From: Flavonifractor sp. An112
GTDB taxonomy: Bacteria; Bacillota; Clostridia; Oscillospirales; Oscillospiraceae
Direction of reading: 5' to 3'
Length of the DNA stretch: 64,000 nucleotides
NCBI RefSeq assembly: GCF_002161085.1
Contig: NZ_NFLU01000006.1
Coordinates: 1-64,000, forward strand
A program made the translations under genes and the position numbers. Shown piece after piece: positions 34,901-42,677 of this stretch. Positions within the stretch are counted from its first letter, which is position 1; the number at the start of each line of letters is the position of its first letter. The notes under the pieces are model-generated. The model saw nothing but the letters and a program-made list of their open reading frames with translations, was not told the DNA's origin and searched no databases.

Positions 34901-37900
34901 TCAAAGCCGGCCGGAGCGGGATATGCTGTCTCTGTTCCGCCATTGTTATAGTAATAAGCTGCTGTACCCAGGGTAAGCTGGGTTCCAATGGTGTAGGTGT
35001 CCCCCGACTGGGTCGCCTTGCAGTAGGAGGTACCCGCAATGCCCTCTTCCAGAACGCCCACATAGACAAGCGGGTCATCGCTGCTTTCCGGGGTGGCATC
35101 ATAGGAATAGATGGTGTATTCCTTACCGCCGCTTTCCACCTTCACGGGCACATACTGAGTAACATCGGAAGGCACCTGTGTGGTCTCCTTATAGTCGGGC
35201 AGGCCCGTATAGGGATTCGCCTGGGTACCCTGACCGCCGGTTTCTGCGCCAGTCACGGTGATGGTCGTCTCAGTGGCATTGCCCTGGAGACTGAGGGAGG
35301 CAATGGGGCTGTAATAGTATTCGGGCGTACCGTCCGACGTGGGCGCGGTGACGATGCAGCGCAGGGACGCGCCGTTTAGGTCATTGTCAATGGACTGCAT
35401 GTTGAGCGTGGAAGCGTTGGCGCCGGATACTGTGCCGATACCCTCATTGCCGCTGCCGTTGGTCAGATTCACCCAGCGGCTGCTGCTGGACGCGCGCATC
35501 TGCCACTGATAGAGGGTGGTACCGCCGGGATTCTGAACTCTGGCAGTGACGGAGGCGCTCTCGCCAGAGGAGGTAACGGGATTTGCAGATAGCGTGATCT
35601 TCACATCACCGGCATCGTCTGTGGTGGTGCGGGCCGTCACAGGGGAGCTGTCCACCGAGAGCAGCTCTGCGCCGGAAGCATCATAGCCCACAGCGCGAAC
35701 CACATAGGTATAAGTAGTACCGGGCTTCAGGCCTGTGATGGTATAGCTGTCCACATTGCCGCCGACAGAGGCCACCTGCACATAAGGCATACTGGACTCA
35801 TCTAGCACCCGGTAAATGCGGTACTGCTGGGCGGTGCGGTCACCGTGATTCCAGCTGAGGGTCAGGGAGTCGCTGGTCACATCATCCACGGTGAGATCCA
35901 CCGGGGGCGAAGGAGGCGCGGTAATGTTGGACACCAGATAGCCCAGGACGGGTACGGTGTTGTCATTGATCTCGTGCTGGAAGGCGATGAATTTCCACTG
36001 GAAGTCATAGCCCTCCACCTGCTGGCTGGTGACGGCGCCGGATTTGGTGACCGTGCTGCCGTTGACGGTGGTCTGGCTGTGGCTCTCGCTGTAGCCGGCC
36101 TGAACGCCGGCCTTGGCGCCGCCGGCCTTGCCCCAGACGCTGACGGACACATCCAGCCCGTACTCAAAGGTCTCCTCGGTCTCCTCACCGGTCTCCAGGC
36201 TCTGGGTCACGGTGCCCTGGCCATAGTACTGCACCCAGCCGTTGGGGGAGGTCTGGGCATTGGCTTTGCCGTTGACAACGCCCTCCAGGGCGTCCGTGCT
36301 GGAGCGGTAGCTGAAGGGGTTGCCGGGCTCGCCCAGCAGGTCGTCGCTGACGGTATCCAGGCCATACTGGGGGGCGATGGCGTTGTATTCCTCCACAGGA
36401 ATCATAGAGGTGGCGGGCTGCTCGCTGCGGAAAATGGCGATCTCCTCGCCGTTCTGATCCACATAGCGGTAGCAGGCCACCGGGCAGCGGTAGACCACGA
36501 TCAGGTTGTCCCCGGCGTCATTGGAATATTCGATGGCCCACTCCGTGCTGGTGCTTTTGGCGGTGGAGGAGGTAAAGCTGGCATCAATGCTGGTCTCCGC
36601 GCCGCCGCCGAACAGAAGGCCGTCCACTTCATAGCCCACCGTAATGCCGGCGGAGAAGCCGGTGCTGTCTTCGCTTCCGCTGCCGCTGGAGGTTGCCGTG
36701 CCGTAGGTGGTGGCGCTGTTGCCCGTGTCGCCGCCGTTGATCTCGGCAAAGTAGGGCGGCGCCTCCAGAATGGCAAGCACGTCGGGTTCACTGTACTCCC
36801 GCTTCACTTCCAGCAGGGTCAGAACCAGGCTGTCGTCGTCTACATCCAGAGCGTTCAAGGTGATGTAGAAGCGATCCCGCTTGCTGAAGCCCGCCTTGCC
36901 ATTTATGGATTCATTGTAAGAAAGATTGGTGCCGGTTCCGTTGTTGTAAATGCAGACCAGATCAGTCCAGCTGTTGTTATGGCCGGACTGGCGCAGGGTG
37001 ACGGCGCAGATGATCTGCTCCTTGCCATCCCGGTTACCACTAAAGTTGCCGGCAGTCACCGTCTGGATGCTGGCATTGGTCACCTCTGTTCCATCCATGC
37101 TTCTGGGAGCCGTTTCAAAATGCGTAACCGTGGTTCCAGCATCAAATTTATTATCCGTCACTCTGTACACAGTGCCGGAAATAAAGACAGATTCCTCGTA
37201 GGACATGCCCCGGTCGGCAAAGGCCTGGACAGCCAGCAGGTTGTTACACTCATCCTTTTCGTAAAAACCGGTCTTTGTGAAGCCGTTGGGCGTCAGCTGC
37301 TGCTGGAACCGCACCGTGTAGTTGGCCTTCATATTCTCCCCGGCCTTGCCGGATGCTATGGAGTCCACCCCCACGACCACGGCGCCCAGCCAGTCTGCGT
37401 CGGGCACATCGATATCCCAGGCGTTGCTGGTCATTCCGTCCTCATAGCCGGCGGCGATGATCTCAGGGTAATCCACGCTGCTGGAATCAGACTTCATAAT
37501 ATTGCCCACCGTAGAGGAGGCCCAGACCAGACGCTTCGCCTGATCGGCGCCGCCGCCTGATGCAGTGCTCAGATCCAGATGATAGGTCTGGTTCCAGCTC
37601 CCGTTTGCATTCATGTCATAGATGAAGAGCTGGGAGCCCAGGTTGCCGGTTTTGCCGGCGTCACCGGGGCTGGCTACGTCGTTCATACCGGCGGTGAGGA
37701 TCAGCTCGTCATAGCCGTCCCGATCCACGTCCTCTGCCACCATATGTACCATGGGCTGGTTATGAGGATTGTTCTTATCTGCGCTCTGGGGAAGCGTAAC
37801 CCCCAGCAGGTCAAGCAACCCTTCCGTGAGGGAGTATCCCTTCTGGAATGTCCCGTTATCATTCACCTTATATTGCCAGATGCAGGGATTTTGTTCCAGT

Positions 37901-38550
37901 GCAGGGATATAAACCAGGATGCTATCGACCCCGTCCCCGTCAAAGTCGCCGGCGACCACGGAGATGGCGCCGCGAATCTGAAAGGTAGCGAGTTTATCTA
38001 TCTGGTCAATACCGCCGCCGCTGGCCACCAACTTTGTTTCCGTCACCTTGTTTCCGTCTTTATCGGTGACGAAAAGCTCCAGCCGGTTGCCGGCTCCGCC
38101 GCCGGTATAGCCCAGGTTCACCACATACTCGTCCTTGCCGCTGCCCTTCAGATCCATGGCGGCAGTCTCCACGAACTTATAGGAGCTCGACCGGTAGGTC
38201 ATCTTATTATCTCCATCAAAGTTCTGGATTTCCGATCCCACGCTTTTATTAGTCCAGTCGTAGGTCTGGGCGGCGCGGGCACTATTATCCCTGCCCGCGG
38301 AGATGAAGACCTCCGCAAATGTCATAACGGAGGTGGTGGAATTCAGGCCGCCGCCGAAGGGAGAGTTATCCACTGCCGCCTGGGCCTGGTCTTCCGTCCA
38401 CTCCTCCATTTTAATTCCAAAGGCATCGACGTTGGCATCTTCGTCATCGGCCGCCTTTGCAGCGGGAAGCCAGCTGCCCATATTCGGCAGCAGTCCGGTC
38501 AGAAGGGCCAGCGTCAAAACCCATGCCAGCAGTCGTTTCGTTCGTTTCAT
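28939..38550 (-). CDS. Giant SLH-anchored surface protein, 3203 residues
   Basis: Signal peptide (1-33, cut after AKA). About 90-620: FG-GAP/VCBS-like propeller repeats with calcium-loop motifs (DFDGDGVDS, DVDRDGYDE). About 640-890: Ser/Thr/Gly-rich strands (AGITVGYEVDGLLFGGGAE; KAGVQAGYSESHSQTT) reminiscent of aerolysin-type or other beta-rich domains. About 905-1000: fibronectin III. Then Ig-like segments and a run of about a dozen InlB-B/bacterial repeats (signature GYxVxxWTVNG) to about 2900, a 13-Gly linker, one more repeat, and three C-terminal SLH domains (about 3020-3203). AAGGAGGAAGGTAC precedes the ATG. Probably a long adhesin or surface scaffold; ligand unknown. Intact frame over 9.6 kb. 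Confidence 0.9.
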   Translation of the reverse strand: MKRTKRLLAWVLTLALLTGLLPNMGSWLPAAKAADDEDANVDAFGIKMEEWTEDQAQAAVDNSPFGGGLNSTTSVMTFAEVFISAGRDNSARAAQTYDWTNKSVGSEIQNFDGDNKMTYRSSSYKFVETAAMDLKGSGKDEYVVNLGYTGGGAGNRLELFVTDKDGNKVTETKLVASGGGIDQIDKLATFQIRGAISVVAGDFDGDGVDSILVYIPALEQNPCIWQYKVNDNGTFQKGYSLTEGLLDLLGVTLPQSADKNNPHNQPMVHMVAEDVDRDGYDELILTAGMNDVASPGDAGKTGNLGSQLFIYDMNANGSWNQTYHLDLSTASGGGADQAKRLVWASSTVGNIMKSDSSSVDYPEIIAAGYEDGMTSNAWDIDVPDADWLGAVVVGVDSIASGKAGENMKANYTVRFQQQLTPNGFTKTGFYEKDECNNLLAVQAFADRGMSYEESVFISGTVYRVTDNKFDAGTTVTHFETAPRSMDGTEVTNASIQTVTAGNFSGNRDGKEQIICAVTLRQSGHNNSWTDLVCIYNNGTGTNLSYNESINGKAGFSKRDRFYITLNALDVDDDSLVLTLLEVKREYSEPDVLAILEAPPYFAEINGGDTGNSATTYGTATSSGSGSEDSTGFSAGITVGYEVDGLLFGGGAETSIDASFTSSTAKSTSTEWAIEYSNDAGDNLIVVYRCPVACYRYVDQNGEEIAIFRSEQPATSMIPVEEYNAIAPQYGLDTVSDDLLGEPGNPFSYRSSTDALEGVVNGKANAQTSPNGWVQYYGQGTVTQSLETGEETEETFEYGLDVSVSVWGKAGGAKAGVQAGYSESHSQTTVNGSTVTKSGAVTSQQVEGYDFQWKFIAFQHEINDNTVPVLGYLVSNITAPPSPPVDLTVDDVTSDSLTLSWNHGDRTAQQYRIYRVLDESSMPYVQVASVGGNVDSYTITGLKPGTTYTYVVRAVGYDASGAELLSVDSSPVTARTTTDDAGDVKITLSANPVTSSGESASVTARVQNPGGTTLYQWQMRASSSSRWVNLTNGSGNEGIGTVSGANASTLNMQSIDNDLNGASLRCIVTAPTSDGTPEYYYSPIASLSLQGNATETTITVTGAETGGQGTQANPYTGLPDYKETTQVPSDVTQYVPVKVESGGKEYTIYSYDATPESSDDPLVYVGVLEEGIAGTSYCKATQSGDTYTIGTQLTLGTAAYYYNNGGTETAYPAPAGFDRSTWETATVTTGEGAKAVTTTYYRSYLFEDGKPTTECWYNQDDGRYYTKEQDGSYKELAAQPGNDADVRRVYKNNSATIVVDQANGTDIYEGDASTPGYGCYKFEVYTGVGTSASAIFWYKTDTALYDASAKYADSAALTVVTKAETVSGTTDQTVAKSGTQITISSAVQEDGSPVTTTVDYVITHISTGSRTALSAPSDGSVVWTANAPGLYEITATARSTVSTLSSTATCYYYAREVATGTEYQLLVKRGGEVVSNANYSSGQAFNLTLQSRTAAGVSGTPGQWTDVSGTKYFLNNSSAITGSSYTPAAAGSYSFTAKVNGKVVATAMLTISKTNLTLTPSWDEETLPETLSGITVSEEPAVSDKELQAAVQVSCSLYGDDGAMQTDQYGSFPVTLSWTQEGQDLSAEAKAIQSRYNVVLRSATLYRESDTVTVNFSAGENGSITGARIEDSEYVISTGTAVSTTQDVKFTAIPANGFAVEKWNVNGAEQTEGIQKFENGGQTLTLDLSKYRDAITVYVTFTNSQNQVTFSAGENGSVTAQDGSGNSITSGSQVSYGANVTFTAVPAEGYMVDYWTVNGKTYTWPTGENYREDVLTLEDISEGCTVVVNFAQKADTKVVIGDAVDASEQVTSAATVEVKDLEGNVLQPESSAYTVQQNGSLVFTARIQGGSDNTRVTEWQSSTDGATWTAIPGSGSKESITVHNFTGETFYIRVKVSSAQSYQLSWNVEMADGSQGPAEAAAALTASSSGVELNNGDRQTAYTSVDFTLTLNDAYYVAEWSDNVVASGKTAVLNSLNADTTVTVTIAKKPVLTIVDETGGTVEVKGTVNGVADTVVQDGDYVDYGTAITVTLTPDKGYVVGALSGSNINPSYIDGDGSTTDTMTYTVASVTTDGAVPQAWAALNKHRVDFSVVDTDNDGSGDFGTLAADVERKGMDAYATDEDVSAAVSGSTSVYEGGTVTFTADADTGYRVKEWTVDGQVYTTNGQTYTVATLTLTPDAAKTVTVQFEAGAPQVFFDQPGNGSLTATTPTDGGGTEPFTSGGATVLPVTFTVVPGEHYEVKQWTVNGTVQMDGDGNPITDTTFTLAPTGNATVVAELWGEELSAQVTPGAGGTADITGTIRYDEELTITATPEAGYVVESIQAADQTIYTNTAKANGEQSSTYKIFENTNFTVTFAKKPVVTFSAANGIISASGTVDGAAGAALTSGGYVDFGTAVAFTAQANTGFNFDGWYVDGVKDESATDLTYTLSDVVADVTVETRFTATPDLAVSYSVSDETMGTITATANGSSFASGDLLSGGAEVIFTVKPVEGYRVASWSDLPADAVVSADKATATVKALDQTLTIQAVLEAIPQRTITITEPQHGTITAAANGKPIASGDTVPDGTEVTFTATADANWMFDGWTDDAAGQTGSTITLTVTDDITVGADFAVATYYTIQYSVTGTGGTASGVSGETNITAGTKVQLVGGSTVVITAAPEPGQMVKAWTVNGETVTGDNLEALGLTMHPLSRTLTLDYLAENTVITVEFEAYAGFATPGNGTGYTVENVTRAPYDTNPAGEIRKGGDLTFTVKPADAYAVTAVTVADVNAEIKANPDGSWTVTIRNVQGEIGLNVTAVAGIPLTIDCGANGTVTVKRNGVDLPANTSLQAGDQLIITATPASDYKLKSLTVNGTNFSNGGTYTVTGDEQAVAVKAEFEAQSSGGGGGGGGGGGGGTVSSHDIIVEKSENGTVTADKKSAAAGKTVTLTVTPEEGYILETLTVTDADGDDVKLDDKGDGKYEFKMPDASVKVTARFAARTPVEDLFDDVDADDWFHDSVEYVYYHDMMNGVSSRLFAPHLNLNRGMIATILWRLEGSPENSSDVFQDVKAGMWYTEAVNWAADIGIVKGYGNSTFAPEDNITREQMATILYRYAQYKGYDVSVGEDTNILSYADFDEIGEYAIPAMQWACGSGLLKGKGGNTLDPTGTATRAEVAEILTRFCKNVAK

Positions 38551-39231
38551 GTACCTTCCTCCTTATGCATCCATTTTCCCTTGTCCGTCTTGTTGTTCGA
38601 TTTTACTTTATCATAAATATCCAGGGCAGACTATTACCCATTTGCCCCCTCCCAGCGGGTCATACCCACGGGAAAAACTGTACGAATATGTATTCCCGCG
38701 GCATAAATCATCCAAGATGGGTGGGGTCTCATATTCTGTTTTTTAAGGGTCGGGAATCAGGGGTTCTGCGCATATCAGACGAAAGGCCGCAGTCCCGGCG
38801 GTGAAAGCCGAAATACCCGGCCAGGTGAGGATTACCCAGCACAATAGTACACATTATGGGGCGCCCCGGCTCACAGCGGATCATTATTGGCCTCAAACAG
38901 GTCGACCCGCTATGACAACTCGCCCTGTGTCCGGGTTCCCGAACACAAAAACATTCCTGCATGGGTGACAATCCTCTTCCCCATTTTTAGCCTCAAACGT
39001 GCGGGCCTCAGAAATAAAATGATACTCTGTACCTTTAATCTACGAATATTCGTAGGTTTGTACACTTATATACGTTCCCGCAATACTTGTCAGACAGAGA
39101 AATTTGTACTTCAGTTATGCGGTATATGTGCTATAATAATTTGGGAAAGGATGTAATAGCAATTCGGGCGAGAGGCATAACTGCCGCACCGTAGTTGTCA
39201 CCCGGGTTACTCGTTAAGGGGTGGTGTGGAC
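38551..39231. other. Long intergenic region between giant SLH gene and regulator
   Basis: 680 bases with divergent promoters. It holds the perfect 16-bp palindrome at 39042-39057 and a TATAAT (39132-39137) likely serving the regulator. No tRNA or riboswitch fold recognised. Several hairpin-prone GC segments lie at 38780-38880. Confidence 0.5.
39042..39057. promoter_or_regulatory. Perfect 16-bp palindrome, candidate operator
   Basis: CTACGAATATTCGTAG, fully self-complementary. It lies about 75 bases before the TATAAT of the LuxR-type regulator and about 490 bases before the giant SLH gene in the other direction. Confidence 0.55.
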
Positions 39232-40437
39232 ATGACAGACTATCTATCTATACGAGAGGCTGCGGAACAGTGGGGCGTATCGGAACGCCGCGTCAATCAG
39301 TTTTGCGCAGACGGACGCATCGAGGGTGCCAGAAAGATCGGCGGTTCCTGGGTAATCCCCGCTGATGCCAAAAAACCATCGGATCCCAGAAAGCAAAAGA
39401 AGCAAGAGCCGGTGAACGCATCGGCTCCGACAAACCGCGTGTGGGCACCTAATCTGCTGCCCCTGATGAATACCGCCTTTCTTCCCGGCCACTGCGCAAA
39501 GTGCATCGAGGCAATGAACGACGGGACCCAGAAGAAGATCGCGATGGCCGAGTATTATTATTTCAGCGGGCAACCGGAATTGGCTGTACGGGAAGTACAG
39601 CTTTATCTGACCAGCCCGGATATGGGGGCCCGACTTTCTGCCTGCGTGCTTTATGCCTACGCAAATCTCTCCATCGGACAGATTCAGCGTGCCAGGTTTG
39701 CTCTTTCAGAGGTCAACAAGGCTCTGATTGCCGGCTCAGAGAAAATGCCCCAGCTTCGGGCCGCATCTGCCTTTGTGGCTGCGGTGGCAGCCGTGCTGCT
39801 TCACCTTCCACTGCCTGAGAGCCTGCCGCCGACCCGCGAATTTCTGCCTCTGCTGCCGCCGGGTCTTCGGGCGTTTGCTCTGTATGTAGAGGCCCACTAC
39901 CTCTATTTGCAGGGAGAATATGAGAAGAGCGCCGGCGTGGTAGAGGCTACCCTTGCCATGCAAGGAGGAGATTATCCCATTCCCGCTATTTATCTGCATC
40001 TGGTGGCAGTAATGGATTACATGAGTCTGAAACAAGCGGAGCGGGCCAAGGCCCATCTCCTGTCAGCCTGGGAACTGGCCCGGCCAGATGATTTGATCGA
40101 AGGGTTTGGCGAACACCACGGGCTGCTGGGCGGGATGCTGGAGGCAGTGATCAAGAAGGAGTGGCCGGAAGATTTCAAGCGGATCATTGCGATTACTTAC
40201 CGGTTTTCTGCCGGCTGGCGTAAGATTCATAACCCGGACACGGGTCACGACGTAGCCGACAACCTGACCACAACGGAGTTTGCAGCGGCTATGCTGGCGG
40301 CCAGGGGTTGGACAAACCAGGAGATCAGCGCCCATATGAACATCTCCCCCAACACCGTCAAACGGCACATCTCCACTGCCCTGCAAAAGCTGAACATCAA
40401 CAACCGCCAGGATCTGAAAAAATACATGCTCCGATAA
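39232..40437 (+). CDS. Transcriptional regulator with N-terminal HTH_17 and C-terminal LuxR domain
   Basis: 401 residues. Residues 1-45 are an excisionase/MerR-like helix-turn-helix (YLSIREAAEQWGVSERRVNQ and ARKIGGSWVIPADA). About 70-320 is an all-helical, TPR-like middle. About 340-401 is a LuxR-type HTH (AARGWTNQEISAHMNISPNT and KRHISTALQKL). Two DNA-binding domains in one chain, on a TPR core as in MalT/LAL regulators, is unusual. The ATG at 39232 is preferred to GTG 39226 because AAGGGG lies about 9 bases upstream. It is divergent from the giant SLH gene, a plausible target. Confidence 0.82.
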   Translation: MTDYLSIREAAEQWGVSERRVNQFCADGRIEGARKIGGSWVIPADAKKPSDPRKQKKQEPVNASAPTNRVWAPNLLPLMNTAFLPGHCAKCIEAMNDGTQKKIAMAEYYYFSGQPELAVREVQLYLTSPDMGARLSACVLYAYANLSIGQIQRARFALSEVNKALIAGSEKMPQLRAASAFVAAVAAVLLHLPLPESLPPTREFLPLLPPGLRAFALYVEAHYLYLQGEYEKSAGVVEATLAMQGGDYPIPAIYLHLVAVMDYMSLKQAERAKAHLLSAWELARPDDLIEGFGEHHGLLGGMLEAVIKKEWPEDFKRIIAITYRFSAGWRKIHNPDTGHDVADNLTTTEFAAAMLAARGWTNQEISAHMNISPNTVKRHISTALQKLNINNRQDLKKYMLR

Positions 40438-40485
40438 AAATACTTGCGGGTATTTTGCCCGGTGCCATTAAATCTTTGGGCATAT

Positions 40486-40523
40486 AAAAAGACCTTAAAG
40501 TCCTCCGCCTTTAAGGTCTTTTT
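40486..40523. terminator. Bidirectional terminator after the LuxR-type gene
   Basis: Perfect 15-bp arms AAAAAGACCTTAAAG and CTTTAAGGTCTTTTT, loop TCCTCCGC, with A and T tracts on both sides. It lies directly outside the left end of IME2. Confidence 0.9.
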
Positions 40524-40539
40524 GTATATCTGCATTTTT

Positions 40540-40549
40540 ACTCCCACTC
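40540..40549. other. attL of IME2 with displaced guaA end
   Basis: ACTCCCACTC differs in one base from attR (47970-47979, ATTCCCACTC). Read on the minus strand it is GAGTGGGAG TAA, i.e. the final E-W-E-stop codons of a GMP synthase gene. Confidence 0.75.
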
Positions 40550-40589
40550 GGCAAATTCAAATATATGGGGGCGTATTTGAGGTGGTTTT

Positions 40590-40679
40590 ACAGGAAAAAC
40601 TTTCGCAAATATGTTAATATTTCACCTGCTATTTGGGACACCTCGTTTTCTTAGTATCAAAATAGTATCACAGAAAACC
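40590..40679. repeat. IME left-end repeat, copy 2
   Basis: Counterpart of 8155-8242, ending TTTTCTTAGTATC AAAATAGTATCACAG. It sits about 45 bases inside attL. Confidence 0.7.
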
Positions 40680-40717
40680 AGAGTTTGCAAGAGTTCCGGG
40701 CTTTGCAAGTACCTGTC

Positions 40718-40748
40718 GAAATTGGCCTCAATTTGAGGCCAATTTCGG
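40718..40748. repeat. 31-base palindrome of IME2
   Basis: Arms of 15 bases around one base (CGAAATTGGCCTCAA/TTGAGGCCAATTTCG). Structural counterpart of 8311-8345 with compensatory changes in both arms, which argues that pairing or symmetry is maintained. Confidence 0.75.
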
Positions 40749-40764
40749 CCACTGACCTCCACTC

Positions 40765-40895
40765 AAAATCAAAGGAGGCAGGCAAGCACCCCTGGGGCTT
40801 GCCTGCCTTGATAACCGCAGAGCAAGACCGGGCAGGGCTGTCAATGGCGGCGCATGAAATGCGCCGTTCATCTTGACCATTGACAGCTTTGACCG
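40765..40895. repeat. Cargo-border hairpin module, copy B
   Basis: GGCAAGC…GCTTGCC followed by GTCAATGGCGGCGCA…TGCGCCGTTCAT…CCATTGAC. It overlaps the 3' end of the ABC-F gene, showing that cargo is joined directly to this module. Confidence 0.7.
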
Positions 40896-42370
40896 GGAGT
40901 GCTTTCAATATATACTGTTTTTGTAGCAATCGTATTTCTGAAAGCAAGATCATGTTCTACGAAGATCATTGTAGGAGAAAATTCCCTAATCAGATTTTCA
41001 ATTTGCATTCGGGAATAGATGTCAATATAGTTAAGAGGTTCATCCCACACATACAGATGTGCTTGTTCACAAAGGCTTTTTGCTATCAACACTTTTTTCT
41101 TTTGTCCCGCTGAAAAATCTTCCATTTTCTTTTCAAACTGTATTCGTGAAAAATCCATTTTCCGTAAGATTGCCTTAAACAAACTTTCATCAATACGATT
41201 GGCTTCCGCAAACTCTGATAACGAACCGTTCAGCATGGAAGTATCTTGAGGTACATAGGACAATATCATGCCAGAACCCATTGCAACCGTCCCACGATGT
41301 TCTATTTGTTGCCCGACCAGTAGCTTGAGAATGCTCGTTTTTCCAGAACCATTTTTCCCATCAAGGGCAATGCGTTCTCCCCGCTTTACTGTAAACGAGA
41401 TTGGCTGGCAAACATCTTTTCCGTCAAAAATTGGTACAACATCAGAGAAAGTCACTAAGGTATCTGAAAAATAGAGAAGCGGAGCGATTTTCAAATCTTC
41501 TACGGTTTCCAAATTTTTGAGAAGGCCGGACTTTTCCTCGATTGCCCGTTGCTGCCGCACTTCGATAGCCTTTGAGCGTTTCATCATTTTGGCAGATTTG
41601 TGACCAATATACCCTCGGTCAACCGGGCCGTTCCCATATTTTGACGCTTCAATTCGGCCTGACCAGACAGAAGTTCTTTTAGCGGCCTTTTGCATATTAT
41701 CAATGCTTTTTTTCAGCTTCACATTTTGAGCGAGTTCAAATTCTTGTTGACGCTGGAAGTTGGTGAACCAAGTAGAAAAATTTCCGCTTTGCACTTCGAT
41801 GTTTGACCGATTGATCGACAGGATATGGTCAACACAGCCATCTAAAAAACAGCGATCATGAGAGACTAAGATAAATCCCTTTTTCCGTTTCAGGTATGCT
41901 GAAACGGTTTCTCTGGCTTTCATATCCAAATGGTTTGTCGGTTCATCAATCAGTAAAAAGTGTCCATCATTCAGAAATAGAGCGGCAAGCAGCACCTTGG
42001 TCTGCTCTCCATTGGAAAGCGTAAAAAATGGCCTCCAAAGTACATCATCACGGACTTCCAGATAGGATAGTTCTCTCAACAGCTCCCACTCTTCCGCCAG
42101 CGGGCAGACTTCCGAGAGAATATCCGTAGTTAATCTGTTTTTGTCGTTCACAGGATATGGAAAGTAATCAAATTGCACAGAGGCTTGTATTTTCCCGTGG
42201 TATTCGTACTTTCCAAGCAAGAGATTTAGAAAAGTTGTTTTCCCTCTACCGTTTCTTCCAACAAACCCAAGTTTCCAATCTGTATCAATTTGAAAATTGA
42301 CATTTTCAAAAATGTTATCATAGCTGGATGGATAGGCAAAGGTAAGGTTCTCGACTCGGATCATCGACAT
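40868..42370 (-). CDS. Lsa-type ABC-F ribosomal protection protein
   Basis: 500 residues, two ABC domains and no membrane segment. Walker A GRNGRGKTT (about 38-46) and GKNGSGKTS (about 330-338); signature-like LSNGEQTKVLLAALF and FSAGQKKKVLIAKSL; Walker B LLIDEPTNHLD and LYVWDEPLNYID. The second site has LNYID in place of the usual TNHLD. The resemblance is to Lsa/CplR-type proteins that dislodge lincosamides, streptogramin A and pleuromutilins from ribosomes; the exact drug range is not deducible. ATG 42370 follows AAAGGAGGAATGCGAT. A leader peptide and attenuator lie upstream. A/T-rich compared with the backbone. Confidence 0.88.
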   Translation of the reverse strand: MSMIRVENLTFAYPSSYDNIFENVNFQIDTDWKLGFVGRNGRGKTTFLNLLLGKYEYHGKIQASVQFDYFPYPVNDKNRLTTDILSEVCPLAEEWELLRELSYLEVRDDVLWRPFFTLSNGEQTKVLLAALFLNDGHFLLIDEPTNHLDMKARETVSAYLKRKKGFILVSHDRCFLDGCVDHILSINRSNIEVQSGNFSTWFTNFQRQQEFELAQNVKLKKSIDNMQKAAKRTSVWSGRIEASKYGNGPVDRGYIGHKSAKMMKRSKAIEVRQQRAIEEKSGLLKNLETVEDLKIAPLLYFSDTLVTFSDVVPIFDGKDVCQPISFTVKRGERIALDGKNGSGKTSILKLLVGQQIEHRGTVAMGSGMILSYVPQDTSMLNGSLSEFAEANRIDESLFKAILRKMDFSRIQFEKKMEDFSAGQKKKVLIAKSLCEQAHLYVWDEPLNYIDIYSRMQIENLIREFSPTMIFVEHDLAFRNTIATKTVYIESTPGQSCQWSR

Positions 42371-42413
42371 ATCGCATTCCTCCTTTATTCCAGGGATCAA
42401 GAACATAAAATAA

Positions 42414-42526
42414 GAGCTGCAAGAAAGTCAATTCTTGCAGCTCGTCACAGCATAATAGTACCACCCCTATCAAGAGTGATACGCCTACGATATAATCGAG
42501 TGAATAGACTTTTAACTTTCTTGCAA
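42414..42526 (-). promoter_or_regulatory. Attenuator of the ABC-F gene
   Basis: On the minus-strand RNA: the terminator hairpin GAGCTGCAAGAA…TTCTTGCAGCTC (42414-42443) is followed by TTATTTTATGTT. An upstream segment TTGCAAGAAAGTT (42514-42526) can pair with the terminator's 3' arm region (ACTTTCTTGCA) instead, giving an antiterminator. The same segment can pair with the leader ORF itself (42575-42590). This is the arrangement for stalling-induced antitermination. Confidence 0.8.
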
Positions 42527-42572
42527 TGGGTACAATGGTACTGTAAAACACAGTATCACTGTATATTCCAAT

Positions 42573-42596
42573 TTATTTGCAAGAAAAGTTAATCAT
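42573..42596 (-). CDS. Leader peptide MINFSCK of the ABC-F gene
   Basis: Seven-codon frame with a strong site (GAGGTGAGGTGG) just upstream. Its codons overlap the sequence AACTTTTCTTGCAA that can sequester the antiterminator segment. A drug-stalled ribosome here would free that segment and allow read-through into the resistance gene. Confidence 0.7.
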   Translation of the reverse strand: MINFSCK

Positions 42597-42677
42597 CTTT
42601 CCACCTCACCTCTAATGTTTATATTAGCGTATCATAAACGCATGGAATAATCAAGTATAAAAACAAATCCTTTACTT

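Noticed and set aside
35845-38616. Two further long plus-strand frames opposite the giant gene
   Set aside because: Same shadow effect; the minus strand has signal peptide, domains and SLH anchor.
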